Numbered from the stretch's first letter, positions 25,855 through 34,129 are shown. The stretch: DNA of 64,000 bases from Branchiibius cervicis (GCF_042661605.1 NZ_JBHSWJ010000002.1:2356001-2420000); one strand, 5' to 3'. The notes: generated by a model from the letters alone, not told the origin. Program-made: numbers and translations.

Positions 25855-26563
25855 GGACCAGACCCTTTCGATGCGACGTCGTAGATGTCAGCGTAATCCG
25901 ACAGGCGTCCGATGCGATCGAACGGCCAGATGACGACGATGGCGCGGCCGGTGACATCGGAGATCGGCACCGACCCGGTAGCACCGGTGCCGTCGTCGTG
26001 GAACCGGGAGTCAGCTGAGTCACCGCGGTGATCGCCCATCACCCACACCGAGTCCGCGGGCACCGTGATGTTGAATCTCTTGCTGCTGGGCGCATCACCG
26101 GGATAGATCTCGGTCTCCTTCAACGGCACTGCGTTGACGGTGATCTGACCCGCCGCGTTGCAGCACACCACGTGATCACCCGGCAGGCCGATGACCCGTT
26201 TGATCAGATGGTCGTCCCCGGCGGGATAGAGCCCCACGAATTCCAGGGCGTTCTGCACCGCCCCGATCGGCCCGCTGCGCTGGGAGTCCTCCGCCTCGCC
26301 CTGCAACCAGCCGCCCGGGTCGGAGAAGACGATCACGTCTCCGCGGTCGATGTGCTGGAAGCGAGGGGTGAGTTTGCTGACCAGGATGCGATCGCCGGGG
26401 ATGAGGGTGTTCTCCATCGAACCGGACGGGATCCAGAACGGCTGCACCAGAAAAGTCTTGATCAGCAGCGACAGGATCACCGAGCAGGCCACCACGATGA
26501 GGACCTCACGTATCCAGCGCCACCCCGACCGCCGCGCGGTAGGGCGCTCTTCCCCGTTGTCAT
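25851..26563 (-). CDS. lepB: Type I signal peptidase (second of three), 5' frame broken
   Basis: A second signal peptidase I with the dyad Ser (FWIPSGSMENTL) and Lys (HLIKRVIGLPGDHV); the usual GDNR box is GDHR. As written, the frame opens without a good start and would begin inside the membrane anchor at GTG 26495. An ATG at 26563 with AGGTGA seven bases upstream is one frame off; adding one G in the four-base run at 26552-26555 gives MTTGEERPTARRSGWRWIREV joined to the transmembrane helix, a normal N-terminus. I take this as the true start, with a base missing in the sequence. Confidence 0.85.
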
Positions 26564-26574
26564 CCGATATTCAC

Positions 26575-27204
26575 CTAGCGCAGTGTGCCCCACGAACCTA
26601 GGGGCCAGTACCGCCAGGTGACCGTTCCGATGACCTGGTCCTCCGGTACGGTGCCTCCGCCGGGGTCGCCGAGGTGGTTACGGGAATCATCGCTGGCGAT
26701 CCGGTTGTCGCCCATGACGAAGATCCGGCCCGCCGGCACCCGGATGTCGAACGCGGTAGCGCTGGAGCTCGTCCCGGCGGGTAGATAGTTCTCATCGACC
26801 GCCGCTCCGTTGACCATCAGCACGCCGTCGCTACCCACCTGCAGGTGGTCCCCGGGCAGCCCGATGACGCGCTTGACGTAGTCGGTCTCCCCGACCCGCA
26901 CGCCGAGGACGGTGCCCACCGAGCGCACCGCTCCGGCCAGGCCGCCGGGCGCCGGCGGGCTCTGGGCGAAGACACCGTCACCGTCGAACACGATGAGATC
27001 TCCGCGGTGCAGGTCGTGAGCACCCGGTTTCCAGACGACGATGCGATCACCGACGTGCAGCGTCGGACTCATGGAGGCGGACGGGACCGAGAATGTCTCG
27101 ACGACCAGCCCGCGCAGCACCACCAGCAGCAGCAGTCCGATCAGGACGATCCACGGCCACCAGCGCCGGGGACGCGAAACGGGCAACGACGCGCTCGATG
27201 ACAC
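26575..27204 (-). CDS. lepB: Type I signal peptidase (first of three)
   Basis: The promoter-proximal and most divergent of the three paralogues, about 209 residues. The transmembrane helix WWPWIVLIGLLLLVVLRGLV is followed by FSVPSASMSPTLHVGDRIVV with the catalytic Ser, YVKRVIGLPGDHLQV with the Lys, and MGDNRIASDDSR. The start is uncertain: GTG at 27204 is the best candidate between the rplS stop and the membrane helix, but its ribosome-binding site is weak. Confidence 0.92.
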   Translation of the reverse strand: MSSSASLPVSRPRRWWPWIVLIGLLLLVVLRGLVVETFSVPSASMSPTLHVGDRIVVWKPGAHDLHRGDLIVFDGDGVFAQSPPAPGGLAGAVRSVGTVLGVRVGETDYVKRVIGLPGDHLQVGSDGVLMVNGAAVDENYLPAGTSSSATAFDIRVPAGRIFVMGDNRIASDDSRNHLGDPGGGTVPEDQVIGTVTWRYWPLGSWGTLR

Positions 27205-27235
27205 GTCGCTGCCCGTAGCTGGAGTTGGCAGTGGC

Positions 27236-27598
27236 TCAGGCCTTGACGGCCGGAGTCTCGCGCTTCTCCTTGATCTTGGCGGCCTTGCCGCGCAGGTCGC
27301 GCAGGTAGTACAGCTTGGCGCGACGGACATCACCGCGGGTCACGACCTCGATCTTGTCGATGACCGGGGTGTGCAGCGGGAAGGTGCGCTCGACACCCAC
27401 GCCGAAGCTGACCTTGCGGACGGTGAAGGTCTCACCGATGCCGCCACCGTGACGGCGGATGACCACGCCCTGGAAGACCTGCACACGAGAGCGGGTACCT
27501 TCGATGACCTTCACGTGCACCTTGACCGTGTCACCGGCGCGGAAATCCGGGATGTCGGACCGCAGGCTCTGGGCGTCGAGCTCGTCGAACTTCTGCAT
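27236..27598 (-). CDS. rplS: 50S ribosomal protein L19
   Basis: L19, 120 residues, at the interface of the two ribosomal subunits. DFRAGDTVKVHVKVIEGTRS, VFQGVVIRRHGGGIGETFTV and the C-terminal RRAKLYYLRDLRGKAAKIKE are diagnostic. It precedes the lepB cluster in the same direction and is separated from trmD by about 160 bases, where its own promoter probably lies. Confidence 0.98.
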   Translation of the reverse strand: MQKFDELDAQSLRSDIPDFRAGDTVKVHVKVIEGTRSRVQVFQGVVIRRHGGGIGETFTVRKVSFGVGVERTFPLHTPVIDKIEVVTRGDVRRAKLYYLRDLRGKAAKIKEKRETPAVKA

Positions 27599-27760
27599 GA
27601 CGTACTACTTCCTTGTGGCGCCACAGGCCGCACACGATCGATCAATCGATGTCGGAGTAGTCCGCTGACCGCATGAGCTGACCCGTGACGAGAAAGCTCA
27701 CTCCCCCTGTGGCGGGGATCAGATGTGCCGGACTTACCGGTCAATTCTGCCAGCCGGAGG

Positions 27761-28948
27761 TTAGTTCCGCGAAATCGGCTTGCGCAGGTAGATCAGATCG
27801 CCCGAGTAATCCGGTGGTGGGGACACCGGTCGATAGCCGGCTCGACGATACATCCGCAGATTGCGCGTGTTGCCGCTGGCGGTGGTCAGTGCCACCGCCC
27901 GGACCGATGCTGGAGCCAGCGACTCGGCGTACTCCAGCAGCGCCCGCCCAATGCCCCGGCCGAACAGGTCGGGAGCGCTCATCAGTCGCGCGATGAACCA
28001 GACGTCACCTTGTTGCTGCACGCGCACCGAACCGACCAGCCGGCCCTCGGGGCTGCGCGCGAGGTACGTCGCCCATTGGCTGAGCGACTGGGTGAGACCG
28101 GCGAGCGTCTCGTGTTGAGCGGGGTTGTCCAGGGTGTTGTTGTTGATACCCACCCGCAGCCAACAGGCATGCGTCAGCGTCAGAAGTTCGCCCATATCGG
28201 CGGGGGTCGCCAGCCGGATCTCCAACTCCGCGGACTGCGTCGCCGCGGCCGCGGGCAGCAGGTCGGGGCGCCGATCCGCAGTGCGTTCCAGCCGTTGCTG
28301 GTGCCGCCACGCGGCAATCCGACCGTGGTCGCCGGACAGCAGCACTTCGGGCACCGATAGACCCTGCCACTGAGCGGGTTTGGTGTAGACGGGGTACTCC
28401 AGCAGACCGTCCTCGTGCGACTCCTCGACCAACGACTCCGCGTTGCCGATGACGCCGGGAATCAACCTCGCGATGGCCTCGACCATGGCCAGGACAGCGA
28501 CCTCTCCCCCGTTGAGTACGTAGTCGCCGAGGGACAGGATCCGCACGTCGTAGTCACGATCGGCGTATTCGTAGACCCGCTCGTCGATACCTTCGTAGCG
28601 GCCGCACGCGAAGACCAGATGCGCCGCATCGGCCAGTTCACGCGCGGTCGCCTGGTCGAATCGCTGCCCGCTGGGCGCGGGGACGATCAGGATCGGCCGC
28701 GACTGCGCTCCTACCGCGATGTGATCCAGCGCCTCGGACCACGGCTGGGGCTTCATGACCATGCCCGCTCCCCCGCCGTACGGGGTGTCATCCACGGTGC
28801 GATGCCGATCGTGGGTGAACTCGCGCAGATCGTGCACCCGCAGATCGATCAGACCGTCCCGGCGGGCCTTCCCGATCAGCGAAAGGTCCAGCGGCGCAAG
28901 GTAGTCGGGGAAGATGGTGATGACGTCGAGTTGCACGTCACTGCTCAC
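27761..28948 (-). CDS. trmD: tRNA (guanine37-N1)-methyltransferase TrmD fused to a GNAT acetyltransferase domain
   Basis: A 395-residue two-domain protein. Residues 1 to about 235 are a complete TrmD (VITIFPDYLAPLDLSLIGKA, DDTPYGGGAGMVMKP, SLGDYVLNGGEVAVLAM, knot-forming VPEVLLSGDHGRIAAWR), which methylates G37 of tRNA to prevent frameshifting. From about residue 245 follows a GNAT domain (LEIRLATPADMGELLTL, acetyl-CoA loop DLFGRGIGRALLEYAES, NTRNLRMYRRAGYRP). TrmD alone is normally about 230-270 residues. The linker has no ATG or GTG start; since bases seem missing elsewhere in this sequence, a lost stop codon must be excluded before the fusion is accepted. The start overlaps rimM by 11 bases. 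Confidence 0.92.
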   Translation of the reverse strand: MSSDVQLDVITIFPDYLAPLDLSLIGKARRDGLIDLRVHDLREFTHDRHRTVDDTPYGGGAGMVMKPQPWSEALDHIAVGAQSRPILIVPAPSGQRFDQATARELADAAHLVFACGRYEGIDERVYEYADRDYDVRILSLGDYVLNGGEVAVLAMVEAIARLIPGVIGNAESLVEESHEDGLLEYPVYTKPAQWQGLSVPEVLLSGDHGRIAAWRHQQRLERTADRRPDLLPAAAATQSAELEIRLATPADMGELLTLTHACWLRVGINNNTLDNPAQHETLAGLTQSLSQWATYLARSPEGRLVGSVRVQQQGDVWFIARLMSAPDLFGRGIGRALLEYAESLAPASVRAVALTTASGNTRNLRMYRRAGYRPVSPPPDYSGDLIYLRKPISRN

Positions 28949-29450
28949 CCAGTTCGAGCAGACCCTCCGGTGGGTCGATCACGACCACCCCGCGCTCGGT
29001 GTCGACTTCCGGGACGATCTCCTCCACAAAAGGCACGTACGCCGTGCCGCCGGCTACCAGCGTGACCTCGAGCAGATCCTGCACCGGCCGGGAGTGTAGG
29101 TCGGCGACGGTGCCCACGATCATGCCCGACGTGTCCTGGACGGACAGACCGACCAGGTCATCGGCGTACCACGCGTCGTCCTCGTCCTCATCGGGCTCAC
29201 CCAACAGCCGCACACCACGTAACGCCTCGGCGGCAGTGCGATCCGGGTGGCCGTCGAAGGACAACAACTGGATCCCGTTGTGCGCACGAGACGTACGGAT
29301 CACGAGGGGACCCGCCCCCGCCGGGTCCGTGACGAACGATTCCCCTACCTGGAACCGCTCATCCGGGCGGTCGGTGTGCACCTGCACGGTCACCTCACCG
29401 CGCAGCCCGTGCGGTTTACCGATCCGGGCGATCAGGACGTCGTCAGCCAT
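28938..29450 (-). CDS. rimM: Ribosome maturation factor RimM
   Basis: RimM, 170 residues, binds S19 and helps 30S head maturation. The start IARIGKPHGLRGEVTVQVHTD is diagnostic; the C-terminal PRC-barrel half shows DLVGLSVQDTSGMIVGTVAD and PFVEEIVPEVDTERGVVVID. MADDVLIARIG is the conserved start, rather than a longer in-frame extension. Confidence 0.95.
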   Translation of the reverse strand: MADDVLIARIGKPHGLRGEVTVQVHTDRPDERFQVGESFVTDPAGAGPLVIRTSRAHNGIQLLSFDGHPDRTAAEALRGVRLLGEPDEDEDDAWYADDLVGLSVQDTSGMIVGTVADLHSRPVQDLLEVTLVAGGTAYVPFVEEIVPEVDTERGVVVIDPPEGLLELGEQ

Positions 29451-29534
29451 CGGCGACCCCCGGGCAGCATGACGCCCGGGCACGAACACGTCGTACCCGG
29501 GCGATCAGCACTGGACCGAAGCGATCCACGTCGG

Positions 29535-29777
29535 TCAGCGCACGCGGTCGGTGTCGACGATGTCGACCCGGACGTTCTTGCCGCCGGCGAGAGCGCCGAC
29601 AACCGTGCGCAACGCCGACGCGGTGCGACCGGACCGGCCGATCACGCGGCCGATGTCATCGGGGTGTACCCGCACTTCGAGTAGTTCCCCGCGCCGGCCG
29701 TTCTTGGCCCGCACGACGACATCCTCGTCGTGGTCGACGATGCCCTTGACCAGGTGCTCCAGAGCCTCCTCCAACAA
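29535..29777 (-). CDS. KH-domain RNA-binding protein (KhpA type)
   Basis: An 80-residue single KH domain. The GxxG loop is IGRSGR in HPDDIGRVIGRSGRTASAL, and the C-terminal strand reads VRVDIVDTD. Its place between rpsP and rimM is standard in Gram-positives. KhpA-type proteins bind RNA with a Jag/KhpB partner and affect cell division or elongation in firmicutes; the actinobacterial role is less certain. Confidence 0.94.
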   Translation of the reverse strand: MLEEALEHLVKGIVDHDEDVVVRAKNGRRGELLEVRVHPDDIGRVIGRSGRTASALRTVVGALAGGKNVRVDIVDTDRVR

Positions 29778-29779
29778 GG

Positions 29780-30304
29780 TCAGGCCTCGGTGGTCTCAGG
29801 CGTGTCGGTCGCCAGTTCTTCCTCGACCTCGGCGCGCTCGGCGGCCTTGGGCTCCTCGACCGGCACTGCGACCTCGTCGGCGGCGTCGGCCTTCGTGGCC
29901 TTCGGGTCGGCCTTAGCGGCCTTCTTCTTGGCGGTGGTCGCACCGGACCCGTCGGAGGCGTTCTGCGACGCGGCGAGCGCAGCTTCGTAGAGAGCCCGCT
30001 TGTCCGGGCGGGCAGCGGCGGTCTTCAGGGTGCCCTCGGCACCCGGCTCACCCTTGAACTTCTGCCAGTCACCGGTGATCTTCAGCAGGGTCTGAACCTG
30101 CTCGGTGGGCTGGGCGCCGACGCCGAGCCAGTACTGGGCGCGATCGGAGTTGATCTCGATGAGGCTCGGCTCCTCCTTGGGGTGGTACTTGCCCAGTTCC
30201 TCGATCGCCCGACCGTCGCGCTTGGCGCGGGAGTCCATGACGACGACGCGGTACTGGGGGTTGCGGATCTTGCCGAGCCGCTTCAAACGAATCTTGACAG
30301 CCAC
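29780..30304 (-). CDS. rpsP: 30S ribosomal protein S16 with long C-terminal tail
   Basis: S16, 174 residues, a primary assembly protein of the 30S body. The GTG start gives VAVKIRLKRLGKIRNPQYRV, then LGKYHPKEEPSLIEIN and YWLGVGAQPTEQV. The conserved part ends near residue 90; the rest is an Ala/Lys-rich then Glu-rich tail, longer than the E. coli protein (82 residues) and similar in style to the S2 tail. It is the first gene of the rpsP-KH-rimM-trmD operon. Confidence 0.97.
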   Translation of the reverse strand: MAVKIRLKRLGKIRNPQYRVVVMDSRAKRDGRAIEELGKYHPKEEPSLIEINSDRAQYWLGVGAQPTEQVQTLLKITGDWQKFKGEPGAEGTLKTAAARPDKRALYEAALAASQNASDGSGATTAKKKAAKADPKATKADAADEVAVPVEEPKAAERAEVEEELATDTPETTEA

Positions 30305-30510
30305 TGTCGTGGTTCCTGCTTCCTCATCTTGTGGCGCACGGCAAGACCGCAATGGTCAGCGCGGGGAACCGTACGTCGGGGGTAGGCGCACCGGCGGACG
30401 CCGGGCGGGTACAGCGCACCAGTCTGCCAGAGGAAGCCGGGTGCCCGGAAATCCGCGTCCGCCGGCTCACTCTCACATCACATCCGGTTATCACAGTGCG
30501 CACGGTTAGT

Positions 30511-30516
30511 TATGCT
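30511..30516 (+). promoter_or_regulatory. Putative -10 element, leaderless transcript
   Basis: TATGCT seven bases before the GTG of the DUF4395 gene resembles an actinobacterial -10 (TANNNT). Transcription would begin at or next to the start codon, and no ribosome-binding site is visible, so a leaderless mRNA is likely. Confidence 0.5.
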
Positions 30517-30522
30517 GGGCGG

Positions 30523-31035
30523 GTGAGTCTGATCGGTTTCCCGCATCCCGTGAACGAAAAGGCCGCACGCACGGTCGCTGCCTTCGTCGCGCTCACGAGC
30601 ATCGTCATCCTGGCAACCGGTTGGCTCTGGCTGCTCCTCCCGCTGGCTTACGGGTTCTGGGCCCGCGTGCTCACGGGGCCGAAGCTGAGCCCGCTCGGTG
30701 CGCTGTCCATGAAGGTGATCGCGCCTCGACTCGGTGAGCCGGTCCCGACCGCCGGCCCGCCGAAGCGCTTCGCGCAGGGCATCGGCGCCGTCCTCACGAC
30801 CGCCGCCGCCATCACCGGACTGGGTCTCGGCTGGACCGGCTTCGCTTCCGTACTCGTGGCCGTCCTGGCGCTCTTCGCCACACTGGAGTCGGTGTTCGGG
30901 TTCTGCGCCGGCTGTTTCGCCTTCGGACAGCTCATGAAGGCGGGCGTCATCCCACAGGACGTGTGCGAGGAGTGCAACAACATCTGGGCGCGCCGCGACC
31001 GACTGGCCGCCGAACCGATCCGGCTCTCCGAGTAG
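30523..31035 (+). CDS. DUF4395 integral membrane protein
   Basis: A 170-residue membrane protein with DUF4395 features: FPHPVNEKAARTVAAFVAL at the start, about four hydrophobic segments, and a cysteine-containing loop GFCAGCFAFGQLM followed by CEECNNIW. The CxxC motifs suggest a redox or metal role; in other bacteria DUF4395 genes often neighbour thioredoxin or rhodanese genes, which is not the case here. Divergent from rpsP. Confidence 0.85.
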   Translation: MSLIGFPHPVNEKAARTVAAFVALTSIVILATGWLWLLLPLAYGFWARVLTGPKLSPLGALSMKVIAPRLGEPVPTAGPPKRFAQGIGAVLTTAAAITGLGLGWTGFASVLVAVLALFATLESVFGFCAGCFAFGQLMKAGVIPQDVCEECNNIWARRDRLAAEPIRLSE

Positions 31036-31111
31036 CTCCGGACAACGAACGACGACCCCCACCCTCCGCGATCAGAGGATGAGGGCCGCCGCGCCTTGGC
31101 GAGCAGGAGAA

Positions 31112-32209
31112 TCAGTCGTCGTCCGACTTGTCCTCGAGACTCTGTTCGTGATCGCCGATCGCGTTGTTCAGGTAGCGGACTTCGACGTCACCGTCCTCCA
31201 CATCTCCCGTCAGATCGCGGATCACCGGTGTGGTGCCCCTGACCTCACGGGTGGTGTCGACCACGGGCCTGGGCGTCTCGCGAACCGTGGTGTGAGCAGT
31301 CGGCGGAACGACGGGCTTGGCCGGCTCACGGACCACCGGCTTGGCCGTCTCACCGACCAACGGCTTCGTCGTGGTGTCACGGACCACCGGCTCGGCCGGC
31401 TCACGCACGACCGGCTTGGCCGGCTCACGCACGACCGGCTTGGCCGGCTCACGCACGACCGGCTTCGCCGGCTCACGCACAACAGGTTGCTCGGTCCGGC
31501 GGACCGGAGCTGCCTGCCGGGTCTCGTACTCGTCGACGCCCCGCCGACGCCATAGCAGCCAGCCCAGCAGCGGCAACAGGATCAGCGGCAGCAGCAGCCA
31601 CCACCAGGGCGACACACCGTGGTGGCTGGTCGAGGCCGGGGCAGCCACCGTCGGGGTTGCCTCGGCAGTCGTGACGGCCGCCGCCGTCGTAGCCTCCTGC
31701 GTCGCGGTCGTCGTCGGTGCTTCGGTGGTCGTAGCGGTTTCGGTCGGCGCAGTGGTCGCGGTCGCGGCACCGGTCGCGGCACCGGTGGCGCCGGCGGTCG
31801 CCCCACCGGTCGCCCCGGCAGTCGCACCGCCGGTCGCGCCGGCGGTCGCACCACCGGTCGCCCCGGCGGTCGGGGTACCCCCAGCGACGGTGCAGCCGAA
31901 GGCCGCAACGGTGGCCTTGTCGACCACTCCGGTCGCCGGCAGCGAGTGCCGCGACTGGAACGCCTTGACGGCATTCTCGGTGTTACGACCGAAGATCCCG
32001 TCTACACCGCTGCCTACTCCTGCCTGAAGCAACCGGACCTGCGCACCAGTCGACCCATAACGAAGGGTCTGATTGATCGCACACTGGGCCGGTACTGCGG
32101 TCAGCGCTGTCGCACTGCTCGCCGTGACGCCCAGGAGGGCAGCACACGCGATCGGCGCCGCAGCAGCCAGAACGAGCAGACTGGGGGCCTTTGTTCGAGA
32201 TTCACTCAC
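31112..32209 (-). CDS. Wall-binding single-pass membrane protein with repetitive cytoplasmic tail
   Basis: A 365-residue protein in five parts. An N-terminal signal peptide (LLVLAAAAPIACAALLGVTA) is followed by a peptidoglycan-binding-1 domain at about 45-105 (LRYGSTGAQVRLLQAGVGSG, VDGIFGRNTENAVKAFQSRH). Then come a Gly/Ala/Thr repeat of GATAGATG type and a Thr-rich stalk, and a transmembrane helix near residue 205-225 (WWWLLLPLILLPLLGWLLWRRR). The rest is a cytoplasmic tail with five PVVREPAK-like octapeptides, ending in an acidic region. The tail's Val-Val-Arg/Glu-Pro-Lys composition mimics the repeats of the protein encoded just upstream, suggesting direct interaction. GTG start with AAAGGGTGG upstream. 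Confidence 0.85.
   Translation of the reverse strand: MSESRTKAPSLLVLAAAAPIACAALLGVTASSATALTAVPAQCAINQTLRYGSTGAQVRLLQAGVGSGVDGIFGRNTENAVKAFQSRHSLPATGVVDKATVAAFGCTVAGGTPTAGATGGATAGATGGATAGATGGATAGATGAATGAATATTAPTETATTTEAPTTTATQEATTAAAVTTAEATPTVAAPASTSHHGVSPWWWLLLPLILLPLLGWLLWRRRGVDEYETRQAAPVRRTEQPVVREPAKPVVREPAKPVVREPAKPVVREPAEPVVRDTTTKPLVGETAKPVVREPAKPVVPPTAHTTVRETPRPVVDTTREVRGTTPVIRDLTGDVEDGDVEVRYLNNAIGDHEQSLEDKSDDD
31385..31490 (-). repeat. 24-bp tandem coding repeat (PVVREPAK)
   Basis: About four close copies of a 24-base unit (core CGGCTCACGCACGACCGGCT on the plus strand) encode PVVREPAK octapeptides in the tail of the wall-binding protein; more diverged copies continue to about 31316. 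Confidence 0.8.
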
Positions 32210-32251
32210 GGCGAATCCACCCTTTCATTGTTCATCTTCACTTGTATGAAG

Positions 32252-34129
32252 TCACTTCTTGGGATTCTGGAAGCGCCGGCGCCACGACGCTCCTTTGGCG
32301 TCGGACTCATCAACGACGCGGACGTCTTCGACACGGCGTAGCTCGCCGTCCTCGACGTGCCCGACAACGTCGTCCTCGGGGTGCTCCCCGGTCGACGCAT
32401 CGATGAATTCGGTCTCGCGCGCTGCTCCCGCGACGAATTTCGCCCTCGTCGTGCCGACATCGCCCTTCAGCTCGTGCCGGGAAGTCTTGACCGACTGCGT
32501 CTCTTCGACGACGTGCTCGACTTCCTTCTCAACGACCTTCCGCACGTAAACCGGCTTCTCGACGATCGTTTCGATGACCTTTTCGACTTCAACCTCGATC
32601 GGCTTTTCGACGATCCGCTCTTGGATGAACTCGACTTCCTTCTCGACGACCTTCTCGACGACGACCGGCTTTTCGACCACCTTGTCAAGAACGTGCTCGA
32701 CCGGCTTTTCGACGACCTTTTCGACGATCTTCGGTTCTTCGACGATCTTCTCGACCACCCGGTCGACAGGCTTCTCGATGACCTTCTCGACCACGTTGGG
32801 CTTCTCGACGATCTTCTCGACCACCCGGTCCACCGGACGCTCAACGACCTTCTCGACCACGTTGGGCTTCTCGACGATCTTCTCGACCACCCGGTCGACA
32901 GGCTTCTCGATGACCTTCTCGACCACGTTGGGCTTCTCGACGATCTTCTCGACCACCCGGTCCACGGGCTTCTCGATGACCTTCTCGACCACGTTGGGCT
33001 TCTCGACGATCTTCTCGACCACCCGGTCCACGGGCTTCTCGATGACCTTCTCGACCACGTTGGGCTTCTCGACGATCTTCTCGACCACCCGGTCCACCGG
33101 ACGCTCAACGACCTTCTCGACCACGTTGGGCTTCTCGACGATCTTCTCGACCACCCGGTCCACCGGACGCTCAACGACCTTCTCGACCACGTTGGGCTTC
33201 TCGAGGATCTTCTCGATGACCTTGTCAACCGGCTTCTCGATGACCTTCTCGACCACGTTCTCGACGAGGATCTCCTTGGGCCGTTCGACGACCTTGACCA
33301 CCGGCTTCTCCACGGTGATCTCGACGATCCTCTCGACCGGCTTCTCGACCGTCTTGTAGACGATCTTCTCGACCGGTACCTCGATGATCTTCTCGACGAT
33401 CTTTTCCACCGGCTTTTCGACCGTCTTGTAGACGATCTTCTCCACCGGCTTCTCGACGACTCGCTCGACGATGCGCTGGACGGGGACTTCGACGACCTTG
33501 TCGACGACCTGTACCACCGGTTTCTCGACCAGGCGCTGCACGGTCACCGGCTTCTCGACCACGTTGTCCTTGATCTGGACGACCAGCTTCTCGACGAGTC
33601 GTTGGACTTCAGTGGGACGGTCTTTCACCTGATCCACCACGGTGACCACGAGCTTCTCGATCATCCGCTGAACCTGGACCGGCTTGTCCTTGACGCTGTC
33701 GACGATGTTGACGATCGGCTTCTCCACCAACCGGCTCACCGTCACCGGCTTGTCCGTGACCTTGTCGGTCACCGTCACGATCGGCTTCTCCACCAACCGG
33801 CTCACCGTCACCGGCTTATCGGTGACCTTGTCGGTCACCGTCACGATCGGCTTCTCCACCAACCGGCTCACCGTCACCGGCTTATCGGTGACCTTGTCGG
33901 TCACCGTCACGATCGGCTTCTCCACCAACCGGCTCACCGTCACCGGCTTATCCGTGACCTTGTCCACGGTATCCACAACCAAGCGTTCCAGCCGCCGCGG
34001 AATTTCTACCTGCTTGTCGACAATCTTCTCGACGGGCCTCTCCACCAATCGCTGCACAGTGAACTCCCGTGGAACTACCTTGTCGGAAATTCTTGTTTTC
34101 CCGTCTACGGGCACATCATCGTTTGCCAT
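32252..34129 (-). CDS. Alveolin/articulin-like Val-Glu-Lys-Pro repeat protein
   Basis: A 625-residue, soluble-looking protein made almost wholly of repeats; I see no signal peptide, no membrane segment and no Cys. After a short head (MANDDVPVDGKTRISDKVV) come four 22-residue units of VTDKPVTVSRLVEKPIVTVT type. Then less regular VEKPVEKIVYKTVEKPV units follow, then seven 22-residue units containing EKIVEKPNVVEK and PVDRVV, then a more mixed VEK/VER region and an acidic-basic tail ending ASWRRRFQNPKK. A Pro about every 11 residues argues against coiled coil; alternating Val with paired charges suggests beta-type filaments. Alveolins and articulins of protists share this composition (EKIVEVP, VxxVEKPV). 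First gene of a unit with the wall-binding protein 42 bases downstream. The function is inferred, not known. Confidence 0.85.
   Translation of the reverse strand: MANDDVPVDGKTRISDKVVPREFTVQRLVERPVEKIVDKQVEIPRRLERLVVDTVDKVTDKPVTVSRLVEKPIVTVTDKVTDKPVTVSRLVEKPIVTVTDKVTDKPVTVSRLVEKPIVTVTDKVTDKPVTVSRLVEKPIVNIVDSVKDKPVQVQRMIEKLVVTVVDQVKDRPTEVQRLVEKLVVQIKDNVVEKPVTVQRLVEKPVVQVVDKVVEVPVQRIVERVVEKPVEKIVYKTVEKPVEKIVEKIIEVPVEKIVYKTVEKPVERIVEITVEKPVVKVVERPKEILVENVVEKVIEKPVDKVIEKILEKPNVVEKVVERPVDRVVEKIVEKPNVVEKVVERPVDRVVEKIVEKPNVVEKVIEKPVDRVVEKIVEKPNVVEKVIEKPVDRVVEKIVEKPNVVEKVIEKPVDRVVEKIVEKPNVVEKVVERPVDRVVEKIVEKPNVVEKVIEKPVDRVVEKIVEEPKIVEKVVEKPVEHVLDKVVEKPVVVEKVVEKEVEFIQERIVEKPIEVEVEKVIETIVEKPVYVRKVVEKEVEHVVEETQSVKTSRHELKGDVGTTRAKFVAGAARETEFIDASTGEHPEDDVVGHVEDGELRRVEDVRVVDESDAKGASWRRRFQNPKK
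32795..33256 (-). repeat. 66-bp tandem coding repeat, seven copies
   Basis: The plus-strand word GTTGGGCTTCTCGA recurs at 32795, 32861, 32927, 32993, 33059, 33125 and 33191, exactly 66 bases apart, coding 22-residue units. Copies differ mainly at I/V and K/R codons and fall into two alternating sequence types, which suggests block duplication or conversion. Confidence 0.93.
33713..33976 (-). repeat. 66-bp tandem coding repeat, four copies
   Basis: The plus-strand word GATCGGCTTCTCCACCAACC recurs at 33713, 33779, 33845 and 33911, again 66 bases apart, coding the 22-residue VTDKPVTVSRLVEKPIV units. Same period as the downstream array but different sequence, so the 22-residue length is constrained. 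Confidence 0.93.

Noticed and set aside
32795..33256. Possible CRISPR array (regular 66-base spacing)
   Set aside because: Repeats abut without unique spacers and keep an open reading frame; no cas genes nearby.
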